DNA of 7,018 bases, from positions 1-7,018 of the forward strand of contig CAMDDI010000180.1 of assembly GCA_945890905.1 (NCBI GenBank), given 5' to 3'. Shown piece after piece: positions 1 to 6,738 of this stretch. The notes under the pieces are model-generated. The model was not told where the DNA came from and searched no databases. It saw only the letters and a list, made by a program, of their open reading frames with translations. The position numbers were made by a program, and so were the translations under genes. The stretch comes from Bacteriovorax stolpii (GTDB lineage: Bacteria; Bdellovibrionota; Bacteriovoracia; Bacteriovoracales; Bacteriovoracaceae). The first letter of the stretch is position 1. Each line of letters opens with the position of its first letter.

Positions 1-4
1 TGCC

Positions 5-2467
5 TCAATTAATTCCGTAAACTTGTCCTAGTTTCACTAGTGCTTCAAATTCCTTTGAAGAAAGTGGACCTGGATTTTCTCGCTTTAAATGATTGTCTGC
101 CATTGAGGGATCTTGAATCCAAATGGTTTTATCATCAATAATGACCCAAGGTGAGATCAGAGCATGACTTTGAAGGGGTGGTCTTTGAGTTTTTGCTCCA
201 TAGATCTGGCGCATTTCTTCCAATATGGCTTCATCCTCAACTCGGTCAAAAAATTTCGTGCTCGAATAAAATTTGGGAGAGTTCTCACGACGGAGCAAAA
301 TTTCTGATCTGGCCTCAGTAGAAGCAAGCTTAGCTCCAAGAGGAATGATCTCTTGAATATGTGGGGGAAGGTTGGATTTCAGTGATTCAAAACTTGTACT
401 TGCACTTAATGCTTTCTCTATCGCGTGAGCAAATTCTACTGGGTTCACTTGCAAACCTGCCTGTGACTTAGAAACCTTCACTGTGAAAACTGAATCTGGG
501 AAATCTTGAATGAAATTCTCATGCCCTCCCCAGTCTGTTAACACCGAAAGGCAGCCGTGAGTGAGGGATTCAGCTATGGATAGTCCAAAATTTTCATCTT
601 GCTGAACAGAAGCTGAAACGGAAATAAGTTTTCTGGTTGAAAGTTCATTTAATAAATTGTGATGAAGAATATAGCCACGGAAAATGACCTTATCTTTGAG
701 ACCCAGTTTTTCTATCAGCCAGTAGAGAAAAAAGAGGTAATCCTGAGATTTTGTTTCTAAATGTCTGGTGGAGTGCAAATCTTCTTTGCCTGCAATCTCA
801 AGGTTTGGGCAATTTCCTTTTGTATGTAGCAAAGACATGGCCCAGAGAACATGATGCAGGCCTTTGTGTTCAGCAATCCTTCCACCGTAGAATAAGGTGG
901 GTCCACCTTTTCTATCTTTGAACGGAAGTGGCTTTGAGCGAGGTCTTTGATAATAGTGACAAGTTGTCACATTGATATCTTTAAAGCTTAGGCGACTGAT
1001 GTTTTTGTCACGCTTGGTCTTCACAATGATAGAATCATTTAGACCAAACATAGAGGTAAAATCAGTTTCTTTAAATGAGGAGAAGAGAAATAGTGGTTGC
1101 TCAAAAACATAAATCAGAAAGGTCACATCCGGTAGAAAATCTCTTATAGTTTGAGCGATAACCTTTTCATCTCTATGAAATCCTATAAAGACCACGCGTT
1201 TTAAGGACTTAGTCAGATGCTTTCTTAATTTCTTCGGTTGATGAGAATGCATAATAGAGAGTTTGGAGATACTCGTTCCTTGCATACTCCAATACCCCAA
1301 GATGGTTTGAAAAGTATGTTGGATGGAATCCCAAGAGAGTGAAACAGGTGAGGCCACAATTAAAGTTTCCGTAAGTTCAGTCTGTAATCCGCCCCATACA
1401 TCATAGTACTTGGACCAAAATTGCTGTTGAGGAATATTATTCGGAAGTCCTGGAATAAATTTAAAAGAGTGCTGGAGAAAAATGCCTTGTTGGTTAAGTA
1501 GGTCAAGATGGGGAGCAAACCTTTGAGCATTAAGTGGAACAGTGAAGTCAGTTTGAGTTATTATCTGCGGTGCAGATTTCCTCTCATGGATAAATTTTGC
1601 CAGCTGCATAGACTTCACCTGAGGGAATGAATAGGCATCCAGATAATAGGCAAGGTCACTGTCATGCATGAGATGAAGTGGAATGCGAAGAGCATTTTCC
1701 GCATGAATATCTGCGTGTCCTCCAATATTGCCAAAGATCAGGGGGGTACCAAGTGTTTCGGCTTGGGCCATGGAGACACCAAAGTCTTCGGCCCAGTTGG
1801 TACTCAGACTGATTAAAACAGACTTTTCCCTAAGATGCTGAGTCCAAGAGTCACTGGTCTCTTCATGAATAATCTCTGGAGAGTGAGTCCATTTTAAAAG
1901 TTTAATCGCCTGCGCGATAATCATTTGATGCGGAAGATGGAATGGGGCCAAGAAATGAGGGAGATTCCCAATGTCGTCATATTCGCCAATGATTTTTAAA
2001 CGGACATTTTCACCATAGGTAATCTGAAGTTCAGAGACGGTATGAAGTAGTAAAAGGATATTTTTTGAAGGAGAAATTCTGCCGCTGAAAATTAATTCCC
2101 AATCCTCTTTAGGTGTGGGAAAAGCTTTGGGAGGATGTGTAACTGGGAAAAGGACGTAACGGGGAATAACCTCCACGGCATATTCAAGATCTGGATAAAA
2201 AGTTTGAATCACCTTTAGTGAGCGGTGGCTCAGAACATAGAATATCACAGGAGTTGTTTCTCCAAGAGCAATCCATTCGGAGATCGCCATCAGAAAGTCT
2301 CCAAAGAGAATGAAGCTTACGGGCATCTGGTTAGTGGTAGGGAAGTTTTTTCCTGACTCGATAAAATAATATTTTTCTTGGGGACGGGTTTGCTCAAACC
2401 ATTTCTTAATCCTGGCGGTGAGGACTTCTCCAGAAGTATGAAGATCTAATTTTTTTGTTTCACTCAT
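5..2467 (-). CDS. Tandem GT-B glycosyltransferase (two glycosyltransferase group 1-like units) with extra C-terminal tail
   Basis: The 820-residue product most likely transfers sugar from a nucleotide-activated donor to a glycan or metabolite in the cytoplasm. Two GT-B units are visible. Unit 1 (about residues 50-290) has a donor-site GRISPSK motif (129-135) and EDFGVSMAQAE (227-237). Unit 2 (about 420-690) has GGRIAEHKG (528-536) and ENFGLSIAE (625-633), a canonical GT4-type E-x7-E. In unit 1 the second glutamate of that motif is Q235. Residues about 735-820 form a separate tail that I cannot assign. No signal peptide or convincing membrane span is seen. The ATG overlaps the stop of the upstream carbamoyltransferase gene (ATGA), so the two are co-transcribed and probably translationally coupled; a weak AGAG lies about 5 bases before the start. 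The stop is TGA. Family assignment is confident; donor, acceptor and pathway are unknown. Fusion of two glycosyltransferases, or duplication followed by divergence, would both fit. Confidence 0.9.
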   Translation of the reverse strand: MSETKKLDLHTSGEVLTARIKKWFEQTRPQEKYYFIESGKNFPTTNQMPVSFILFGDFLMAISEWIALGETTPVIFYVLSHRSLKVIQTFYPDLEYAVEVIPRYVLFPVTHPPKAFPTPKEDWELIFSGRISPSKNILLLLHTVSELQITYGENVRLKIIGEYDDIGNLPHFLAPFHLPHQMIIAQAIKLLKWTHSPEIIHEETSDSWTQHLREKSVLISLSTNWAEDFGVSMAQAETLGTPLIFGNIGGHADIHAENALRIPLHLMHDSDLAYYLDAYSFPQVKSMQLAKFIHERKSAPQIITQTDFTVPLNAQRFAPHLDLLNQQGIFLQHSFKFIPGLPNNIPQQQFWSKYYDVWGGLQTELTETLIVASPVSLSWDSIQHTFQTILGYWSMQGTSISKLSIMHSHQPKKLRKHLTKSLKRVVFIGFHRDEKVIAQTIRDFLPDVTFLIYVFEQPLFLFSSFKETDFTSMFGLNDSIIVKTKRDKNISRLSFKDINVTTCHYYQRPRSKPLPFKDRKGGPTLFYGGRIAEHKGLHHVLWAMSLLHTKGNCPNLEIAGKEDLHSTRHLETKSQDYLFFLYWLIEKLGLKDKVIFRGYILHHNLLNELSTRKLISVSASVQQDENFGLSIAESLTHGCLSVLTDWGGHENFIQDFPDSVFTVKVSKSQAGLQVNPVEFAHAIEKALSASTSFESLKSNLPPHIQEIIPLGAKLASTEARSEILLRRENSPKFYSSTKFFDRVEDEAILEEMRQIYGAKTQRPPLQSHALISPWVIIDDKTIWIQDPSMADNHLKRENPGPLSSKEFEALVKLGQVYGIN

Positions 2468-4200
2468 TTCAACTCTTTTTGAATCAGATAGTTTCCATAG
2501 ACTAAAACTTTGACTTCCGACTGCTTGAAAAAATCAAATGCATCCTGAATATCTTCTACCATGGGTTGTCCCATAATATTAAGACTCGTATTGAGAAGCA
2601 GAGGCAGGCCAGTGAACTCTTTGAATTTTTTGATAAGATCATAGAAGCAGGGATTCTGCTTCTGACTTAAAGTTTGAATTCGACTTGAGCCATCTGGATG
2701 TGTGACTTCTTTGAGCAGCTCTTTTTTATCACTTCTCACTTGGGGCGCAAAATTCATAAAAGGAGATGTGTAATTGGCTTCGACTTCAAAATAATCCTGC
2801 ACATGCTCAGCTAGAATGGTAGAGCCATAGGGTCTAAATTGTTCACGAAATTTAATTGAGTTATTGAGATAAGCTTTTACACCACTCTTGTCAGCTCTTA
2901 CTAATAGTGAGCGATGACCTAGTGCTCGAGGACCTACTTCAGATCGCCCTTGAATCCATGCGATGACAGATCCAGATTCTAAAATGCAAGCCACTTGGTG
3001 AGTTAAGTTTTCAGGTTTAGAAATTTGATAGGCTTTGAAATAGTCAGGCACAAGATGCTCTTGAACTTGAGTATCTGATCCGGGAGGGCCCATTGAAGCA
3101 TGCATCTCTTCAATAGGAGTTGGTGAAAAAATCCAATCACCACTTTCTTGAGCTAGCTTTAAGGCAACACCAAGGCTTACGCCTTCATCATTAGCATAAG
3201 GAGGAACAAAAACCTGTTCATAAATTTTTTGCTCAATGATTTTATGATTGAGTAGACAATTGAGAGCACAGCCCCCAACAAGTATCAAATTTTCATATCT
3301 CGGATTGGCCATTTTTAAATCTTTCAAAAACTTAATCATGAACTCTTCAAAATAAGTTTGTACACTGGCCGCAAGATTTGCAAAAACTTGAAAAGTTTGG
3401 GGATCTTGGGCATCAAAGGCATTTTTATCTTTAGAAGGGTCAGCTTCAACATTCATTAGTGAGCGGGTAAACTCCGCTCGGTCATTGATAGGAATGGGTG
3501 TTCCGTATGCGGCGAGTCCCATGACTTTTCCTGATTGCTGCCAGTTTTTAAAAATAAGCCGAGAGACACTTTCAAACAAATTTCCCAGACCGTTATTGAG
3601 AAACACTCTTTGAGAATCAGATTCTTGGCTTTGAGAAAAAAACTTATAGAGCGGAGTTATTCTGCCTTGATCCATTAAATAGACACTTAGAGATTCTACA
3701 GCTGCCGAATTTGAGGTCATTTTAAGATGTGCCTCTGGGTGATCTTCACCAAAAACATGCTGATAATTTCCCATTCCGTCAGATACCACAATAATAGCTT
3801 GGGAATAAGGGCAGAGGGCCATGGCGGAATACGCGTGGGCCAGGTGATGCGTAATAAATTTAATATCTGGCACATGAGTAGGGCTTAATTTTTGAAATCC
3901 AAAATGCTGGATTTTTTCAGAATAGAGTGGAAGGATTCTAAGAGTTTCTTGTTCTACCTTTTGAGCGTGAGAGCCAATACAGTTGAGACCAATATGATCT
4001 TGGGGAATCTCTGAGAGAAGAGTCGGACGGTTTTTAGTAAGTTCTTTGAGTGCTGCAAAAGGAAAAAGGCCCTGATGCTTAACCTTGGTAAAGCGCTCGG
4101 ATAGATAAATCTCAATGTCTTTGAGTTTCTTATCTTGCAGCCCAATGATTGCTGCAGATGAGTCATGAAACCCCATGTTAATTCCAAGAAATTGTGGCAT
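2464..4200 (-). CDS. Carbamoyltransferase, NodU/CmcH/TobZ family
   Basis: The 578-residue protein probably transfers a carbamoyl group from carbamoyl phosphate, through carbamoyl-AMP, to a hydroxyl of a sugar or natural product. Length and motifs fit the family: LGINMGFHDSSAA at the N-terminus, HHLAH (118-122), SDGMGN (140-145), GKVMGLAAYG (224-233), LVGGCALNC (307-315), NDEG (337-340), then a YrdC-like C-terminal half with GRSEVGPRALGHRS (418-431), FREQFRPYGS (451-460) and LLLNTSLN (534-541). By analogy with TobZ, H118, H122, D141 and D338 should hold the active-site metal; all are present, so the enzyme looks intact. An in-frame TGA two codons upstream (4204-4206) fixes the ATG as the earliest start; the ribosome binding site is weak. 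It is the first gene of an operon with the double glycosyltransferase, which suggests a glycosylated acceptor such as a surface polysaccharide, lipid or secondary metabolite. The specific substrate is not deducible. Confidence 0.95.
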   Translation of the reverse strand: MPQFLGINMGFHDSSAAIIGLQDKKLKDIEIYLSERFTKVKHQGLFPFAALKELTKNRPTLLSEIPQDHIGLNCIGSHAQKVEQETLRILPLYSEKIQHFGFQKLSPTHVPDIKFITHHLAHAYSAMALCPYSQAIIVVSDGMGNYQHVFGEDHPEAHLKMTSNSAAVESLSVYLMDQGRITPLYKFFSQSQESDSQRVFLNNGLGNLFESVSRLIFKNWQQSGKVMGLAAYGTPIPINDRAEFTRSLMNVEADPSKDKNAFDAQDPQTFQVFANLAASVQTYFEEFMIKFLKDLKMANPRYENLILVGGCALNCLLNHKIIEQKIYEQVFVPPYANDEGVSLGVALKLAQESGDWIFSPTPIEEMHASMGPPGSDTQVQEHLVPDYFKAYQISKPENLTHQVACILESGSVIAWIQGRSEVGPRALGHRSLLVRADKSGVKAYLNNSIKFREQFRPYGSTILAEHVQDYFEVEANYTSPFMNFAPQVRSDKKELLKEVTHPDGSSRIQTLSQKQNPCFYDLIKKFKEFTGLPLLLNTSLNIMGQPMVEDIQDAFDFFKQSEVKVLVYGNYLIQKELK

Positions 4201-4221
4201 ACTTCAGATCTTAGCTGAATT

Positions 4222-4226
4222 GGAGG
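4222..4226 (+). promoter_or_regulatory. Strong Shine-Dalgarno (GGAGG) deciding a TTG start
   Basis: GGAGG, inside GGAGGAGAG (4222-4230), stands 5 bases before an in-frame TTG at 4232. The other candidate starts are an ATG at 4175, which lies inside the divergent carbamoyltransferase gene without a clear SD, and an ATG at 4268, which has only a weak GGA 9 bases upstream. Choosing TTG also keeps the first predicted beta-strand of the propeller (SLTFASGYLFMDN). This is inference from spacing and fold, not proof. Confidence 0.6.
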
Positions 4227-4231
4227 AGAGG

Positions 4232-5260
4232 TTGAAGTCTTTAACTTTTGCGAGTGGATATTTATTCATGGATAACGTGAATCAAACCTATAAGCCTGGA
4301 ATTCTTCTTCAGAAATCCTCAGGCGAAGAGGTGAAATCCATCTTTTGCAAGTTTGCTCCTCATGCTGTTTACGCTAACCCCGTCCGTCCCCACGAACTAC
4401 TCTTTTTTGATAAGGCCAAACGCATCTCAGGTGCCACAAATCTTCAGGACCCGGAATCTGTTATCACCTACATACATGCAACAGGAGACCATCAGTTTTA
4501 TGGTCACGGTCAATTTCTGCCCGATGGCGCAAGTTATTTGGCCACAGAAAGAGCAACAGATTACCGCGGAAAAATAGTTCTGCGAGACTCTAAGACTCAT
4601 CAAATCCTCAGGGAGTACCCTTTGGCAGGCCTTGGTCCTCATGATTGCGTGTTGATTAACGATCATAAAGTTCTAGCTGTGGCCGTGAGCGGAATATTGG
4701 GTGAAGAGGGCATGGGAGAAATCACCGGTGACGGTGAGGTTGTTTTCTTGGAACTTGAATCAGGTAAAATTTTGGATTCAATGAAACCAGATCGCAAAGA
4801 CCACGCCCCTGGACATTTATCCATAAGTTCTCGGGGTCACATAGCCGTTCTTCTAGCTACAGACGACAACGCTCCAAACCCCTCAGGCTTTCTGGCCATA
4901 GGTAAGGTCGGGGGAACCCTTAAAACTCTCTACGGACCTCGGGAGCTTCATAAAAGAGAAAGTGTGTTCACTCTTAGCCCTCTGATTGATGAGGATCATA
5001 AACGCGTGCTTACTACCAATACCCGGGCCAGTGTGGTTTCTTGCTGGGATTTGGAAACAGGTGAATATATCACTCACTTCGACATTCCATCACCGGTGGG
5101 GATTGTGATTTCAGAAGATAAAAATTTCTATCTGGTGAGTGCGGGGATGGATTTTTTGTTCAAAATTGATGTCCATACCTTAAAGCTCACAGATATATAT
5201 TCCAACATCAATCAAGGTCGCTACCAGGCCCATACGCTTCCTTTGCTAAATTCTCTCTAA
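4232..5260 (+). CDS. DUF1513-like beta-propeller protein without signal peptide
   Basis: With a TTG start the product has 342 residues; the ATG at 4268 would give 330 and the ATG at 4175 would give 361. The sequence shows the repeated strand pattern of a beta-propeller and the landmarks I associate with DUF1513 (PF07433): HQFYGHGQFLPDG (87-99), an ATERATDYRG segment (104-113), REYPLAGLGPHD (127-138), HLSISSRG (195-202) and SVVSCWDLETGEYI (267-280). The biochemical function of the family is unknown. From general knowledge, many members carry an N-terminal twin-arginine or Sec signal and sit near iron-uptake or imelysin genes. Here no signal peptide is visible from any of the three starts, so a cytoplasmic location is likely, and no iron-uptake gene lies in the window. 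It diverges from the carbamoyltransferase gene with about 31 bases between starts, so its promoter must lie within that gene. Its TAA stop overlaps the stop of the converging gene. The family call is by motif resemblance only. Confidence 0.8.
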   Translation: MKSLTFASGYLFMDNVNQTYKPGILLQKSSGEEVKSIFCKFAPHAVYANPVRPHELLFFDKAKRISGATNLQDPESVITYIHATGDHQFYGHGQFLPDGASYLATERATDYRGKIVLRDSKTHQILREYPLAGLGPHDCVLINDHKVLAVAVSGILGEEGMGEITGDGEVVFLELESGKILDSMKPDRKDHAPGHLSISSRGHIAVLLATDDNAPNPSGFLAIGKVGGTLKTLYGPRELHKRESVFTLSPLIDEDHKRVLTTNTRASVVSCWDLETGEYITHFDIPSPVGIVISEDKNFYLVSAGMDFLFKIDVHTLKLTDIYSNINQGRYQAHTLPLLNSL

Positions 5261-6291
5261 TATTTCAGCGGCTCATTTTCTTCTACTTTCCAGACTGCTA
5301 AAAATTTTGAAAGCTCAACAGCTTTTACTCTTAAGACAATGATGGGTTTATTGTCTTGAAAATGAGTTATGGGAGTTGAATGAATGATGGCATTTTTTTT
5401 CTTAGAATAGAGATAGGTACCAGAGATAAGAGTGGAGATAAGTAAGTGATCATTTCCCAGCATCTGTACGGCTCCACCATTGATGGAATAGAAGAGGGGT
5501 TTATAAGATGAGCCAAAACTAAAAATTATTTTTTTAGTCAGTGGGTTCATGATCTGAACAGCAGAACTTTTGGCACTCATGGGACTGGCAAGCTCATCGT
5601 TATTAAAGAAGATAAGATTTCCATCACTATTTACCTGAACGTCATGAAGACTTTGGCCCCTAGAAGTGGGAACAGTATAGTGATGAACTACGCGCTTTAA
5701 ATCAGAAGACAGAATGAAAATACCTTGAAGGTGATTGTTGGAGACATAATCTCCGGGCCGCAAAAATTTATTTTTGTGAGAGTTTTTATAAGGTGGAATT
5801 TCAAAGAGAGTATTGAAATGAGAAATTTCTTGAGTCGGACCTTCTTTGATAGTGCTGGGATCATGGTGAAGGTCTCGTAGCATCTCAGGAATTCCTGCTT
5901 GTTTGAGAATTTCTGCCGAATCAATTTGCGCCAAGATTCTTCCGTCTAAAGAAATCTTCATCAAAATATCCATCTGATGCTTTCCATTCGTTCCAGGCTT
6001 AATTATTTGGGTCTTGGCCAAAATGATCTTTTTATCCAGAGAAAAATCCAATTCATGATGGAAGTCACCTGGAATTTCCCACAGGACTTTTTTCTGCGAG
6101 TTAAAATATTTCATTCCGTCTTTGCCGGCCGAGATAAAATCTCCATTGTCCTGGAAGAGACATGTTTCGCCAGGGAGTGTTATAAGAGCGACTCCGTAAT
6201 TATTCATAACTTTGCATCCCGCCACCAAGAATTCGGATGCAAAGGCATGGGAGGAGAGAATCATTAATAAAATGGTCATAGTTTTTTTCAT
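5257..6291 (-). CDS. Secreted arylsulfotransferase-like (ASST family) beta-propeller protein
   Basis: The 344-residue product starts with a typical Sec signal peptide: MKK, a hydrophobic core at about 5-14, and a likely signal peptidase I cut after AFA (18) or S19. It is therefore probably periplasmic or exported. The mature part has propeller-type repeats and resembles arylsulfotransferases (PF05935/PF14269): a WEIPGDFHHELDFS blade (71-84), SHFNTL (157-162), GDYVSNNHLQGIFIL (180-194), SLHDVQVNSDGNLIFFNN (214-231) and NGGAVQMLGNDHLLIST (271-287). ASST enzymes move sulfate between phenolic compounds; their key residues are histidines and one arginine. Histidines 78/79, 158 and 216 are in suitable places, but the SSRHQ-like arginine position reads SNNH, so catalysis is doubtful. 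C26 and C44 could form a disulfide. The ATG lacks a strong SD. The gene is convergent with the DUF1513-like gene (4-base overlap) and divergent from the small ORF at 6519. The fold call is firmer than any enzymatic role. Confidence 0.8.
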   Translation of the reverse strand: MKKTMTILLMILSSHAFASEFLVAGCKVMNNYGVALITLPGETCLFQDNGDFISAGKDGMKYFNSQKKVLWEIPGDFHHELDFSLDKKIILAKTQIIKPGTNGKHQMDILMKISLDGRILAQIDSAEILKQAGIPEMLRDLHHDPSTIKEGPTQEISHFNTLFEIPPYKNSHKNKFLRPGDYVSNNHLQGIFILSSDLKRVVHHYTVPTSRGQSLHDVQVNSDGNLIFFNNDELASPMSAKSSAVQIMNPLTKKIIFSFGSSYKPLFYSINGGAVQMLGNDHLLISTLISGTYLYSKKKNAIIHSTPITHFQDNKPIIVLRVKAVELSKFLAVWKVEENEPLKY

Positions 6292-6300
6292 ATAGTAATT

Positions 6301-6329
6301 ATTCTTCTCAAAGCCATGGCATATGTCAA
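6301..6329 (-). promoter_or_regulatory. Candidate sigma70-type promoter for the arylsulfotransferase-like gene
   Basis: On the minus strand a perfect TTGACA (complement of 6324-6329) is followed after 17 bases by AAGAAT (complement of 6301-6306, four of six matches to TATAAT). Transcription would then start only about 3 bases before the ATG at 6291, giving an almost leaderless mRNA, which agrees with the lack of a clear SD. An alternative -10 is TATAAG (complement of 6346-6351), which would leave a leader of roughly 50 bases but has no good -35 box. Confidence 0.3.
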
Positions 6330-6425
6330 AGTTCCCGACACATCCCTTATAAATTCCAGCATTTCACACTGTTTTGGGTTATTTTAAGACCAGCTAATAT
6401 GCTTTTATCTTGAACCAATTATTCC

Positions 6426-6438
6426 TGCCAAGTTGGCA
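6426..6438. promoter_or_regulatory. Perfect 13-base palindrome, possible operator
   Basis: TGCCAA-g-TTGGCA is a perfect inverted repeat with a single central base. It lies in the intergenic region between two divergent genes, 10 bases upstream of a promoter-like TTGGAA box. The position would suit a dimeric transcription factor acting on the small ORF at 6519, and possibly on the secreted propeller gene. No regulator is encoded in the window and only one copy was noticed, so function is inference. Confidence 0.35.
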
Positions 6439-6448
6439 TCTGAGTACC

Positions 6449-6477
6449 TTGGAATTCCTTTTATAGTGGCCTATCCT
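6449..6477 (+). promoter_or_regulatory. Candidate promoter for the small acidic ORF
   Basis: TTGGAA (6449-6454) and TATCCT (6472-6477) are separated by 17 bases; each matches the sigma70 consensus at four of six positions. The predicted start near 6484 gives a leader of about 35 bases ahead of the ATG at 6519. A second -10-like box, TATCAT (6482-6487), lies just downstream without a good -35. Some promoter is expected here because the ORF has no co-directional upstream neighbour. Confidence 0.35.
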
Positions 6478-6518
6478 GTCCCTATCATAAGAAAATAGAG
6501 TCAGGAAGAATTGCCAAT

Positions 6519-6686
6519 ATGATGAAAACAAAAGTGTTGTTGCTAAATGAAACTAAAAAATCAAAATCAGAGCTTGAAATCGCTTTGATGAATGATCCAG
6601 ATTTAGAGCTTATCATCCTGGAAGGCATTCCCCAAATATCAGTGATTCATCCTGAAGATGAAGATGAAGCTGAGAATGATGAATAA
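6519..6686 (+). CDS. Small acidic protein of unknown function (55 aa)
   Basis: An ATG-ATG start (6519 or 6522) opens a 55-residue frame ending in TAA. An AGGAAG SD-like run (6503-6508) lies 10 bases upstream of the first ATG. The product has a basic, lysine-containing N-terminal third (MMKTKVLLLNETKKSKS), a middle with a hydrophobic stretch (LELIILEGIPQISVIH), and a final segment, PEDEDEAENDE, made almost wholly of acidic residues. There is no cysteine, no signal peptide and no membrane span. I do not recognise the family. Support for a real gene comes from the SD, the promoter-like boxes upstream, the strong hairpin just after the stop, and the fact that it fills the gap between two oppositely oriented genes. 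It could be a small regulatory or binding protein, or less likely a modified-peptide precursor; nothing in the window shows which. Confidence 0.6.
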   Translation: MMKTKVLLLNETKKSKSELEIALMNDPDLELIILEGIPQISVIHPEDEDEAENDE

Positions 6687-6700
6687 ATTTTAAAATGGAT

Positions 6701-6734
6701 ATACTGAGATTGATTGGATAATCAATCCCAGTAT
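6701..6734. terminator. Bidirectional hairpin terminator between convergent genes
   Basis: Inverted repeat: ATACTG, one mismatched base, GATTGATT (6701-6715), a GGAT loop (6716-6719), then AATCAATC, mismatch, CAGTAT (6720-6734). This is 14 paired bases with a single A-C mismatch and a four-base loop. It lies 14 bases after the stop of the small ORF and 4 bases beyond the stop of the converging 79-residue gene, so it can serve both. Flanking T-runs are imperfect on both strands (TTGCTTACTCTT on plus; ATTTTAAAATTT on minus), so termination strength is uncertain. Confidence 0.65.
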
Positions 6735-6738
6735 TTGC

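Noticed and set aside
4136..4156. Inverted repeat TGCAGC-N9-GCTGCA near the start of the carbamoyltransferase gene, considered as an operator for the divergent gene.
   Set aside because: It lies in the codons for the conserved HDSSAAIIGLQ segment, so codon and motif constraint explains it; arms are only six bases.
3954..4187. A 77-residue minus-strand frame within the carbamoyltransferase gene.
   Set aside because: It is an out-of-frame shadow of a strongly conserved gene, without its own ribosome binding site or recognisable motif.
4175..4231. Upstream extension of the DUF1513-like protein to the ATG at 4175.
   Set aside because: It would overlap the divergent carbamoyltransferase start by 26 bases, lacks a clear Shine-Dalgarno, and the added 19 residues do not resemble a signal peptide or propeller strand.
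5977..6267. A 96-residue plus-strand frame antisense to the secreted propeller gene.
   Set aside because: The opposite strand has a clear signal peptide and family motifs; the antisense product has no recognisable feature.
6433..6448. TTGGCA followed by TACC, considered as a sigma54 promoter.
   Set aside because: The required GC pair is absent at the correct distance from GG; the TTGGCA is better explained as one arm of the palindrome.
6451..6458. GGAATTCC palindrome.
   Set aside because: It is eight bases, does not extend outward, and overlaps the putative -35/spacer; too short to support as a separate site.
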